DNA of 64,000 nucleotides from Amoebophrya sp. A120 (Eukaryota; Sar; Dinophyceae; Syndiniales; Amoebophryaceae): the NCBI GenBank assembly GCA_905178155.1, contig CAJINV010000005.1, forward strand, positions 7,872,515 through 7,936,514. The letters are read 5' to 3'. Both the position numbers and the translations under genes were made by a program. Position 1 is the stretch's first letter, and every line of letters begins with the position of its first letter. Below the pieces are notes generated by a model, which saw nothing but the letters and a program-made list of their open reading frames with translations, did not search any database and was not told where the DNA came from. Below, piece after piece: positions 46,501 through 58,500 of the stretch.

Positions 46501-49500
46501 AAAAGAGGACATCACAGCTACGTCTGCCCCTGGTCCTCCTGCTGCTGTGGAATTATTATTCCCGGTTCCATGCAGAACACCAGCACGATCTGCATCTCTA
46601 ATATTTCTGCTCTCCTCGTCGAACATTGCCGCGGACCACACTTCGTTTTGAAACAAATGCGCATCGGTTACCCGCAGCAACGCGTCTTGACTTTCTGATT
46701 TTTATGAACTGCAAAAGTATCGTACTAGTACGAATTGCATTACAAATTTTCTCAGCATGAGAAATGGAATTTGTCATGCTGTTTTACTTTGAAACGAAGA
46801 TTTGTCATGCATATACTGCAATTAGTACGACTACGATACTTTTACACAGGATAATTTTCTCCTCCGGACAAAAAATTGCCGAAACTCCCGGTCTATGCAT
46901 CGCAAACATGTCTGGGTCTGGAAACTTGTAATGCTGACTGGTCATGATTGACTGCGCCCTGAAGCGCAGTGCAGCTTAACAAGTTCATTTTCAAAAGCTT
47001 TCTCATGCGCAGAACGCATTCCAAACTGCGCTTTCGCATGACACAAGTGTGGTGCTTTATAATTTGCCGCTTATGCAATACAGATTTTCTTCTACATATG
47101 CGAAACACACAATACAGGTTCAACCTTTCCAGACCCAGATCGATATTTGCATTTGATACGGACCGAATCCACCCGCAGCTGTGTCTCCAGGGTCAAGACC
47201 TTGTTGACCAACACTTCTAAAATTCTCCGGATGTAGAAATAGTTCTTATATCGTACGGCGCGAGCTTCTTTCAGGATTAGCTTCTTCAAATGAACCTGGA
47301 ACGTGGTCGAAGGTAAGGCTTCGGACCCATTCAAGTCGACGAAGTAGTCGTCGCGTCCGCCAAGGAAAGAATGACGATCTATATCAAATGCAAAAATGTC
47401 TGGGTCTGGAAGGTTGGAGCTAGTGATGCTAACTTTGGAGTCTAAAAAAATCTGTATTGCATTATCAGCGAAGAGGAGTCTAGTTTGTGCTACGCGGGGA
47501 GGGAATTTGTCATGCGGAATAGGCATCAGGAAGCCCTGTAATTGTAAAAATCTGTGATGCTAGGTCATGTATTACAGACATCCTGGGTCATGCAAGATAT
47601 GCATGGCAAACCCGGCAACATTCCAGACCCAGACGTTTTTGCATTTGATAATCTAGTGGCCAGGCCTTCTTCAGTTTTTCCGCTGCGTCGACACGTTTTC
47701 TTCTATAGTAACCATCTCCAGGTTCTCTTTGCATCAAGACCCTAGTTCCCGGACGAGGACCACTCGTTGTGGACGTAAAAACTACATTGGAATCATTGTT
47801 CAAGTTCACGTGCACCCCCTCCATCTGCTGCGTGGTGTTTTTTTCTACTTCCGCATCGGCTCCTTCGGCGGCCGCTGCTATCGTACGAAAAAGTGTTTCA
47901 CTGTAAGGATTTTGCAAGTTTTGCATCACAAGTTTTCTCTACATCACAGAGAAAATTTGCCATGCGAGATTCCTAAGGGAAAACACAGCTAAAAATCCGT
48001 TGTCTTGCATGTGTAGCAAGACAAACACTTCTCAGATACATTTTCTGCATTACAAGTTTAATACAGTTTTTTCTTGCGATAGCTGCTGCTGTTCCTGTAG
48101 TCGAGGTTTCCTCCTCAAGAAAGGAGGGGGCTGCCAGCCTGTTCTTAGGCATCAGGTTGGACGACATGATGGGGTTGGGGGGCGATTCTCTCAGTCCCCG
48201 ATCGTAAACATCGTCGAAAGACTTCTATGACGTTCTCAAGCGTTAATAAATACACTCTCAACTATTACAACGCGATTTGTCATGCAAAAGACCACCTATC
48301 AGCCTCTGCACGATCAAGTAGCCTGTTCCACTTGGCATGACAAATAATTCTTAAAGCGCTCACCCGCATGCAGATGATCTTCTGTGCCGAAAAATGTTAT
48401 TTTGTAATGCGGAACGCGCACGAAGCTTCCGCTTTCTCTTTCACTTTTGCATCACAAATTCATGTAACAGTTCAGAATGTAACTGTGATTTGAGGACGCC
48501 ATAACTTCGTTCTAGGAAGCAGGTCAGGCTTTCGTGTAAGACGAGGCAGGACCGTCAAACTCGCCTGCGCTTTGGCTTTCGCCGCGGCTTTCGCTTTAGC
48601 TTTGGCTTTGGCTGTTGCTTTGGCGTGCGCGCCCCGAAACCAAGCGAACTTTGCGGCCCGGTAATTTTATGGCGCTCTCAAGTGTTACATTCTCAAGTAA
48701 TACACGATTTGTCATGCAAAATGAGCATCAACGTCCACACGATGAAGCTACTTCGCATGGCAAATGTTGGAAGGGTTGCACAGCATGGGAATCTGTGCCG
48801 CATTTGTAATGCACGAGTGGACAGATCCGGCCTCCCCCTGCTGCCATTCTTGCATCACAAATTCATGTAACAGTTGAGAATGTGACAATTGAGAAGCCCA
48901 TAAATCTCGCTTATCCGTCATCTCTTGTTTGGCTAGATCGAAGGAAGTGCGATATAATTCTGTTCCGCGATAAGCTTCAAGTGGTCCCAGAACTTCGGAA
49001 TTCCCGATCCACATCAGATATCAAGTGCAAAAATGTCTGGGTCTGGAAGAATGCAAGTTTGTCATGCTTGTCTCGCATGACTCTTAAATTTGTCATGCAC
49101 ATTACCCAAGACCCCCATTTTTCTGTCATGCAGAAACGCAGTCTATCATGCAGAATAGGCAACACCAAGAAGCTCAGAAACTTGTCATGCTAAGCCAGCA
49201 CTTGCGGCCTCCTCATGATACGCCACCCAGCATCACAAGTTTCCAGACCCAGACATATTTGTATTTCATATCAGATCAGGTCTTGCCAGATAGATCGCGG
49301 CCAGCACTGAGAGCTGGCGAAACACTCGCCGACCGGCCGTTTGCCCGGTTATTTCGTTGCCTCTTAGGCTCGCGACTGCTGCGTGTGGTTGTTGTAGTAT
49401 CAAATGCAAAAATGTCTGGGTCTGGATTGTTGCCAGGTTTGTCATGCATATCATCATCATGTAGTGGACACCCTCTCCCAGCGCCACAGGTCAAGGATCC

Positions 49501-52500
49501 CCTCCCCGGGGGGTGGGCGAGGAAGCACTTTCGGCAACCTCATCATACAAAAGAAGAGCGCTACCACGGCAAGTCGCCCCAAGAAAAGCGCCAACCAGTC
49601 GGGAGCTACCCACCACACCTGATCAGTACAGCCCGGCCAGCTAGCCGAGCGCGACAGCCCAACATACAGAACGATCCAGGACCCGACCCATTTTACGCCA
49701 TACGTTTTTGTTCTCACGGAAGAGACGACGCACCCCTTTGGGTTAAGGGGCGAGACTCTCCCCTAAGCCGCAGCCCCGCCCAGACAGGGGAGGCTGGACC
49801 GTTTGTGCCTTACCTGCGGCACGGGCGAACAGAGCAAGTGCACGGACCACAGTTGTCAAACCATAGACCAGCTGTTTGGCGCTGCTGACTGGCAACCCAC
49901 CTGGGGCACAGCGACAACTTAAAGGCTTAATTTGTGCGTGGCAGTCGTAGTGCAGCCCTGTTCTGCAACAGAAGCAAACAAAGGGCGGGAGGGGGGACTG
50001 GGATCATAAACCGGAATCGCCTCGGAGCTTACCACTTAAGGGTGGCCGGCAATCCCCTTCATACATAATGACCCCGCGCCTTTCGTTGCTCCTTTCCGTG
50101 CCCATCGCTTTGCTTCTGTTGCAGACCGCGCGAGGACCTGCTGGCACTGAATCATCCGCCGAACACAAATAAGGTCTCGCGACTAATTCGAGCTCGACTG
50201 CGTAGGCAGCAAGGAGCAGGGGGCTGGAGTGCCCGCTAGTGTTACACTTCTGCTTCTGTTTTTCGTTCTGTCGTTCTTTGCTTGCTTTGCGGTCTGTTCG
50301 TGAAGACAAGAAAAGTCTGAGTGTTTTGACGTGACTTATTATTTGAGTGTGTAGAGTTTCAGTGGTTCAAAATGTAAACGTTGCTCCTACCTAGCATAGG
50401 CGCTGACGCAGCTACGCAGCGAGTATGTAACTCACTCGAGGCCCTCCTTCTTCCTGCCTGTAACTCTTCGCAACATCTCACCCCAGCTCCTGGGTGAAAG
50501 CTGTTCGCGCTCCAGCCTGTCCCTCGCGTTTCTTGGTGATCCCCGTTGCGAGCTGGCCCCATCAGATGGACAACATCCAGCAGTCTCTGGAACTTTCCCA
50601 CCTCTACCGTGAAGGATTCCCTGCGAGGTGTAGTCTGCTTTGCCGGTTCTGCAGAACCCTGCTTCTGCTCGACTATAGTCCCCACCCCCATTTCCTTTTG
50701 CCCTTTCAGTTGCGCTGGCAGCTTCCCCGTGCCGCACTCCTTTGCGAGGGGGGGACGTAGCTTCAGTGACTCCCCGCTGGGTGTCCCGCTCGTGGCTTCT
50801 CTGCTCACTGCAGAGATCAGCGTGCTGGGCGCTAAATGCCTGTCCATTGCCCCCTAATGCAGGGGCGCCCCCGCTCACTGATGCGTCAGACCTTCGCTCC
50901 TGGCTATCCGGTGACCGCCGAGGCGAGTAGCACCCCAGCAGCTTCTTTCGACTTGAGTGCAGAGAAGTTTGATCCGGAGACAACGCCTGAGCTTCGCTGC
51001 TAGTGCTACCCCCCTTCCCCTGGTCCCTGACATCACCTGCACTAGCCTTCCCTCGTGCCAACTCGTTCGAGCTGTCTCTTGTGCCCGTTGGGCCCCTCAC
51101 CTGAAACCTTTTGCGCTCACTTCTCGTAAGCTGGTCGCACCTCTTGTGCGCTATCGATGAGGACGAGAAAGCCGCCTGCTCTACCTGGGGGGCGTCAGTA
51201 GCGTCGCCCCCTCTACAGGTCCGCTCAGCCGACGCTTGCGCCGTAGCATCGTGTCTATTTGGTCCCCCCAAGTCCTTACTGAGAAATCGAGTCAACGTGA
51301 GGCAGTCGGTCCCCATGTGGAACTTGCGCATTGGGTCGGTGATTGCGGTGCCGCGACCTACCTTCGGGCCTGTCTGGCTGTCTACACCCAAGCCCGCGCC
51401 TTGCTTGTCCAGACCTGCTTGGTCCCTGACTTCCCCACCTTTGCCCTCGTTTTGCGAAGAGGCGCCCGGCACTTCGGCACTTCCTTCGTCCTGTTTTGCT
51501 TCCTGCCCTTGCGACAACCCAAGACGCTCGCCTAGGTACAGAGTGCGTCTCGATCGTGCGACTCATCTTCGGCCAGTCGCTGACTAGGGGAAACTTATAC
51601 TTGTCCGCGCCGAACTCGTAGACAGGCCACGTTGTGTAGCAATTGTCATGCTGCGCTACATTGACTATCCGCAGTGGAACCGTGTGCGCCGGGAGAGATA
51701 AAGAAACTGGCGCGAAATCCTTCTTGTGGTTCGGAAGTACTTCTTTGCGAACTTCGTAGCCAAGGGCCTGCGCTCCTTCTAGTGCTTCCGCCAGGCTTAA
51801 CACTATGCCGCGACCCTGCCTGAGTGGACCACGGGCATTCGCCTGTAGCCTCTTGAAGTCAGTGAGCTCGACGCCTACTTTCCGAGCCCCATGGTTGTGC
51901 TGCGTGACAAATTGCAGCAAAGTGAGCGCGTTGCTAACGTAAGCCAGAAACCTCCGCTCTTGTCGACGCACTTCTACCCTTAGACGCTCCATCTTCGTTT
52001 TGCATTGCGCGAACACTTTCCCCGTGTTTCTCTCGACGCAAACTGTCGCTGACAAATCCGAGGACGCCCGGACCTCGTATACGGGCAATCCCAATGGCAT
52101 CCTGCCCCGCCCCAAAGTGCGATCCCTAATGAAGCCCGCAACTCTGAGATCGCTTCGGTGCGATATTCTTGTAGCCGCCCCATCAGCGAGAGCCTGCGCG
52201 AGAGCTTTGTCGGCCTGAGCTTGCTCCTTCAGGTCTTCTTTGTCGCCGTGCCTCGCCCCTTGCTCGCCAGATCCCAAAACCTTAACCGGATAGACTGCTC
52301 TGGGGGGAAGGAAGTCCATATCTGTCAGAGTACTGGACTGGCATGCACTCCGTAGCAGTTTAATGCTCATGGCGAACGGATCAAGTAGCGCCAAGCAGTT
52401 CTCGGAGAAGATTACTCTGCAAAAGCACTGCGGCTGCAACTGTGCCTTTGCAGTTAACTCAACCCACGCCCTCTGGGAAAAGCCCAAAGTTTCTGCTATT

Positions 52501-55500
52501 GCTGTAGCCATGTCCATCAGTAGCTCAGCCCACTCTGATGGCTGCAATATCACCTGCATCAGCGGAAGGAGATACAAGAGGCCTGAGAGATAGAACATGA
52601 CCACCAGCCACCTCAGTTCCTCCCCAGCCATCTCTTTCTGGCTCGCCATCACCTTCGCCGCAAGGTGCTGGCCCAACCCTATTGCGCTTGTGATCTGGCC
52701 CTGCGTCGCGGCCCGCTGTTCGATTCGTCAATCCCCTGAAGCGTAACAACCGCCCCGAAGATTCGCGTGGCCCTTTTGCGCCGAAGCTGCATGCCAAAAG
52801 GGGAGAAAGCATTCAATAACGCCCATGCGTCTCCCTCCTGCTCTGTGCAGAGTAATTCGCATTTGGCCGGTGACATGAACTGGCCGGCACTGATATACAT
52901 TCTGCGGCATACTTGTGAAGCTTGTTGCAGGATCCAGTGGACTGCTTGTCTGTCACACTTGTGATAGCGAAGGCAGATGGTGCCATCATCGATAAATTGC
53001 ACGGCAGTGGCACTGCGGGGCTTTGCTGCCTTCTGTGGGTCCTTCAACTTACCGCCCTGGTGCTCAAAGCGAACTCTTCCGCTGTTCTTGTCTTCTCTCG
53101 TCTGCGTCGCCACCCTTCTAAAGCCAGTGGACTGGCCTCCACTAGTGCTCTCGTCGAAGTACACCTCGGCCACTTCTGTGCGGACGTCATATTTTTGGAA
53201 AGACGTATCAATGTCATCGCTGCATCGGTAGCGCTTCTCTACTGCGCCGCGCATCTTTTGCGCAAGTTTCCTCAGTTCCGCATCCGGGACAACTCGGCCC
53301 TCTTCGTTGAAGCAGCTCTGTAAAAACTTACCCACCTCGTGCACTGCTGGCATGAAGAGCAGACCGCCGCACATCATAGTGTCGACACTCCCTTGTATCA
53401 TGTCACGATGTGCCGCAATCTCCCCGAAAGCCTCGCCGTTTCTCAAATAGAGTTTTTTGGAGTACGTGGTGACAAGTATGAGCCTTATGACCACTGGGTG
53501 GATGCGAGCGCCTCTGAGTACCCTCACTGCACTGCATACCGAGATATTATTGAAAAAATTTGCTGCGTCGACCCCTATGAGGCAAGTGAGCCACTCCTTT
53601 TCCTCGTCGGAGAGCAGAGATGCATATTTTGCATGACCCAGGATGTCTGTAATGCATGACCTAGCATCACAGATTTTGAGAGGCCTTCCTGATGCGTATT
53701 CCGCATGACAAATGCCCTTCCCGCGTAGCACAAACTGGACTCCACGTCTTGCTGGTCATGCAATACAGATTTTTTTACAGTCCAGCTTAGCATCACAAGT
53801 TCCAACCTTCCAGACCCAGACATTTTTGCAATCCATATGTAGTGTCGTTGTACTATCAGGATGAGGACCAGAAATAGTACCGATATCGTGAGAAGAAGGA
53901 GCAGGAGGTTCATCTACTTGTTCCAGTTCTTGCATCAAAAGCATAATCCACGGGTCTTGTGGCTATCAAATGCAAAAGTGTCTGGGTCTGAAAACTTGTG
54001 ATGCTAGGTGGCGTACCATGAGGAGGCCACAAGTGCTGGCTCAGCATGACAAGTTTCTAAGCTTCTAAGTGTTGCCTATTCTGCATGACAAACTACGTTT
54101 CTGCATCACAGAAAAGCGCGGCTCTTGGGTAATGTGCATGACAGATTTAAGAGTCATGTCAGACAAGCATGACAAACTTGCACTCTTCCAGACCCAGACA
54201 TTTTTGCATTTGATAGTAGCGACGCCCTAACGATCATGCGGAGCTGGATGTCATCTTCGAAATTGCGCAACTGTTCGTTCTTATTTTTATCAACTGCAAT
54301 AAATATGTAGTCTGGGTCTGGGAAGAACTTGTGATGCTAAAATGTCCATGATGAAAGCACTTCTGAATGCCGCAGCCCAGCATGACAACTTCTTCCCACA
54401 ACGCTTTCTCATAGGCAATCCGCATGACAAACTGCGTTTTTCCATTACAAAAGAGGCTGCGACTTTTGTTGGTTATGCAATACAGATTTCCCAGGAATGT
54501 AGAGCTAGCATGACAAGTTTCAACCTTGCAGACCCAGACATTTTTGCAGTGCATAATTTTTAGCAACCAACGACTCACTGATGCTCTCCGAGAGCTCGGT
54601 AGAGGTTGTTATCTTATTCACGACGGGCGGCTGCTGCACCTGTTCTACTTTTTGGGCTTCAACACCTTTGTTGTAGTAGTTGTCCGACATGACTGTTTAT
54701 CCTGTGCAAAAGTATCGTACTCGTAGTAATTGCACCAGTCATGATCTTTTTCTGAAGGCAAATCCGCATTACAAATTCCACTTCTGATGCTAAGGAAATT
54801 ATTTGTAATGCAATTTATACTAGTACGATGCTTTTGCAGTTCATACTGGTGTACTAGTGCGCGTTGATGTGTCTACGTCATCCTCTGCATGGTCATCGCG
54901 TCGTCCACTTGTCGTGCTATTGTGAAGTTGTACTCCTAGTCCTCGTGCGTCCGCAGTAGAGATCGGTTCTTGATCTTGCCCTGGTCGGTGTATAATCTCC
55001 CCGTGGAGTTGTCTTATTTCTTGCCTCTCCCGCCTACCTTCTCGCAGCGTGTTGTACTCGTGCACCTGCCTCTGCAACCAGAAAAGGGCTCCGTGGGGCA
55101 CACAAAAGAAGATGAAAGGGTACTGCGTCAGCCCCGGCAACAGGAGAAAGTCCCACAGGTGGGCAAACACGGAGGCAAATTCCTGCTCTGCAGGACTTCT
55201 GTGTTCTTGTGCGATAATCGATGTCCCTCCCGTGGTCGTCCTGTCCTCATTCGTTGCAGCAACCCCTTTATCAAAAGGAATAGTCCCCCCCTATACCAAC
55301 ACGAAACTTCTGATGCTGGATTTCAGTCCAGATTTGTCTTGCAGTAGAGGACTGCAGGCATCTGCCGAGCCTGGGCCGGGAGGTTTTGCCGTACTAGGTG
55401 CCTAGCGTGGCATCAAATGTCTACGCTGTAAGCAAAACCGCAGCACAAACCGCCAGCATAATGCGGCGGACTCTCTGGAAGATTTGCCTTCTTGCAAGAC

Positions 55501-58500
55501 AGACAGGATTTGTGGCCACAAATCTGCATCACAAATTTTCAGACAGATGCGCTTTCAATATGGGGCGGGGGGTTTTTTCCTCTTCATACACAACTTCAGT
55601 CCGAGTACTATTCGTCTTCATTGGCTGCAGGAGCTCCAAAGTTGGGTCGTCCTCATGAGAAGTCACAGGTTTTCGTTCTTTTACCTCCCCCGTAGAAGTA
55701 CTTCTAGATTGTTGTTCAAACAAATTATGCTCCTGCCCGCTTTTTATCTCTTCTACAAGATCCATTAGGTGCTTTATGATCGGGTTCAAAACGAACCCCT
55801 CACAGAGCAGTTGCCCGTCGCGCCGCACGGCGCGGTTTGTCAGCTTCCACAGGGTATCCTGTGCAAAAGTATCGTGCTCGTATTGCAGTCCTGCATTACA
55901 AATTTTTGTGTCAAGGTAAACTCGCATTTACAAATTTCATTTCTCATGCTGAGAAAATTTGTAATGCATTTAATTATACGAGTGCGATACTTTTGCAGTT
56001 CATACAGGGGTAAGAAGGTCTTTTTGGAAGGGGACGAGTCGCGGCCAAGAATCTCTTGTCGGGGGACAACTACATCATTGACAACTGCCGACGTGGGAGA
56101 TGCCGCGAGAGACTTGGTTTCTCCTGCTACCGCATCACTTTTCTGCTCTTTGTCGCAGTGCGTACGTACGTAGAATAACGCCCAAGGATTTTGGTCCACT
56201 GCCTTTTCCGCCAAGTTCTGCCTGCGCAGGTTGCGCGCGGGACCAATTATGAATTGCAAAAGTACAACATCTAGCGTACTACTAGTAGTAATTGCAACAT
56301 GACAAATGAATCAGCTCAGAACGCCAGCAAAGGGGAGTTAATATTTTTGTCATCGACTGATTTAGCTTGAGCTTGAGCACTACGAGCAGATCTACTGTCC
56401 CGTATGGTTTTTGCGATTACTACGAGCAGCACGAAGATTCTTCCATTTTGCACTCAGGATACCGGAGAGCTCAAACGCATACGGTGCTGCAGCTGAGTTA
56501 TCGCCTCCGCCGGTTTCCGTCGGGGAAACTGGTGCTGCACCTCCGTATGAAATGCAAAAGCGTCGTACTAGTGTAAATCGCATAACAAATTTCCTCAGCA
56601 TGAGAAATAAAATTTGTAATGCGGATTTAACTTCAGAAAGAAATTTGTAATGCATGAATGCAAGACGAGTACGATGCTTGTGCACAGGATACTCCGGGTA
56701 GAGTGCGAACGTAGTTTTCGTTCATGTCTACTACCTGACGACACAACATGTCGTTTTCCTGCCAAGGAAACTGGTATCGCCAGAAAAAACTGTTTCACTG
56801 TAAACTTGTATTAATGCAGAAAATGTATCTCACAAGTGTTTGTCTTGCTGCACATGCAAGACAGTGGATTTTTAGCTGTGTTTTCCCTTAGGAACCTTGC
56901 ATGGCAAATTTTCTCTGTCAGGTAGAACAAACTTGTGATGCAAAACCTGCAAAATCCTTACAGTGAGAAACACGTTTTTCGTACGATAACTGGTTGGGAA
57001 GATCTACACCTCCGTCTGTTGAACTTGAAGCCGGCCTCTCTAGGTACAGTTGGTGCCACCACAGCCCATTGTGTTGCACCGCCTTTATCCGGGCCTCCAA
57101 CTCCACGTGGAAGAGATTCCATTTGTCGTCCACGTTTATTCTGTCCTGGAGCTTCAACAGCGGAGGGGAGAGAGCATATCAAGCAGAAAAACCCCCCCTC
57201 CCCATATCAGAGCGGAAATCTGTGACGCAGTTTTGTGGTCACAAATCAGTTTTGTCATGCTACTAGAAGGGAAAAGCAAAAGACGCGGACTGAAGTGCTG
57301 ATTGGCGTGGGAATATATAAAGCCATGCATCTTCAGCACGACAGGAGGCAGCTGCGAGTGGGAAGCAGCATGACGAATTGCCTGCAAACGAGGCCACAAC
57401 TGCAGCTCTTAGCATTGTGTAGTCAAATACAGCATCACAAGTTTTGTTTTCGATATGGGGAGGGGGCGACATTTTTCCCTTTGATAGAGCACGGATTTCC
57501 CGCTCCTTTTCCGCGACGTAGCGTTGATATTTTTTCGTGTCCGACATTTCCGCCTCGATGTAGCCCAGAAGCCAGATAGGTCCTTGTCTTTCGTAAAATT
57601 TCTTCCCCTGATAGCACAGTCGCGGCTCGTCGTAGCCGCGGTGCGGAAAGAATGCGTATGGATTGTAAAAGTGTCTGGGTCTGGAAACTTGTGATGCTGG
57701 GTGGCGTATCATGAGGAGGCCACAAGTGCTGGCTCGGCATGACAAGTTTCTGAGCTTCTAAATGATGCCTATTCTGCATGAAAGACTGCGTTTTTGCATG
57801 ACAGAAAAGTGGGGCTCTTGGGTAACGTGCATGACAGATTTAAGAGTCATGCCAGACAAGCATGACAAACATGCTTCTTCCAGACCCAGACATTTTTACA
57901 TTTGATAATGCGAACATCCTGTTCCTGATGCGCTTGCGCATGTCCATGTCGTACTTGTTCACAGAAATATTGTTAACGTCCTGGTCCTCGTTGTCGGGGC
58001 TTGGTGTTTTACTTGTTTTATTCCCATGCTGATTAATTTTAATACCTGTACCGCGTTCCGTGGTGGCCTGCAAAAACGACTTCTCGGTGGACCAGTTTAT
58101 CTCTTGCTGTTCTTCAGCTACTAGTTGTAGCGGTAATATTTTTACCTGCTCCCGAGGAGGCCTTGGACCTCTTTGCAGCAGCAGCTCCCAAGTTCTTGTG
58201 GATGTCTCAACATCATCATCTCGAGCAGGCCGCGCGGCTTCGGTGTCTTATGGATTGCAAATATGTCTGGGTCTGGAAACTTGTAATGCTAAAAGTGGAT
58301 GGTAGACGCACTGCAATACGCAGCTACGCATGACAAATTTCTTGGCTCCTATGTCTTACGTATTCCGCATGGCAAACTGCGTTTTTGCATGACAGGTAAG
58401 AGGGCCTTTCGGTGTCTATGCAACACAGATTCTCGACTCATGCCAGACAAGCATGACAAACTTGCAATCTTCCAGACCCAGACACTTTTGCATTTGATAT

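Larger units (their letters stand above)
49452..53619 (-). mobile_element. 5'-truncated non-LTR (LINE-like) retroelement nested in an introner
   Basis: 4,168 bp bounded by an 8-bp target duplication ATGCATAT (49444-49451 and 53620-53627). Minus orientation: the 5' end at 53619 starts inside the reverse transcriptase domain and the 3' end at 49452 finishes with a short ATG repeat. No long terminal repeats are seen. Truncation at the 5' end, a short target duplication and a simple 3' tail are typical of target-primed insertion. About 0.98 kb at the 3' end (49452-50431) has no clear frame and probably is the 3' UTR. GC content is clearly above that of the host exons. Confidence 0.88.
49398..53837. 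mobile_element. Introner, family a, split by a 4.2-kb retroelement (gene 7)
   Basis: Halves 49398-49451 and 53620-53837 make one normal family-a copy. Flanks TGTAG / TGTAG. Removal of all 4.44 kb joins TTTLQ to QPHAA in frame. Confidence 0.93.
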
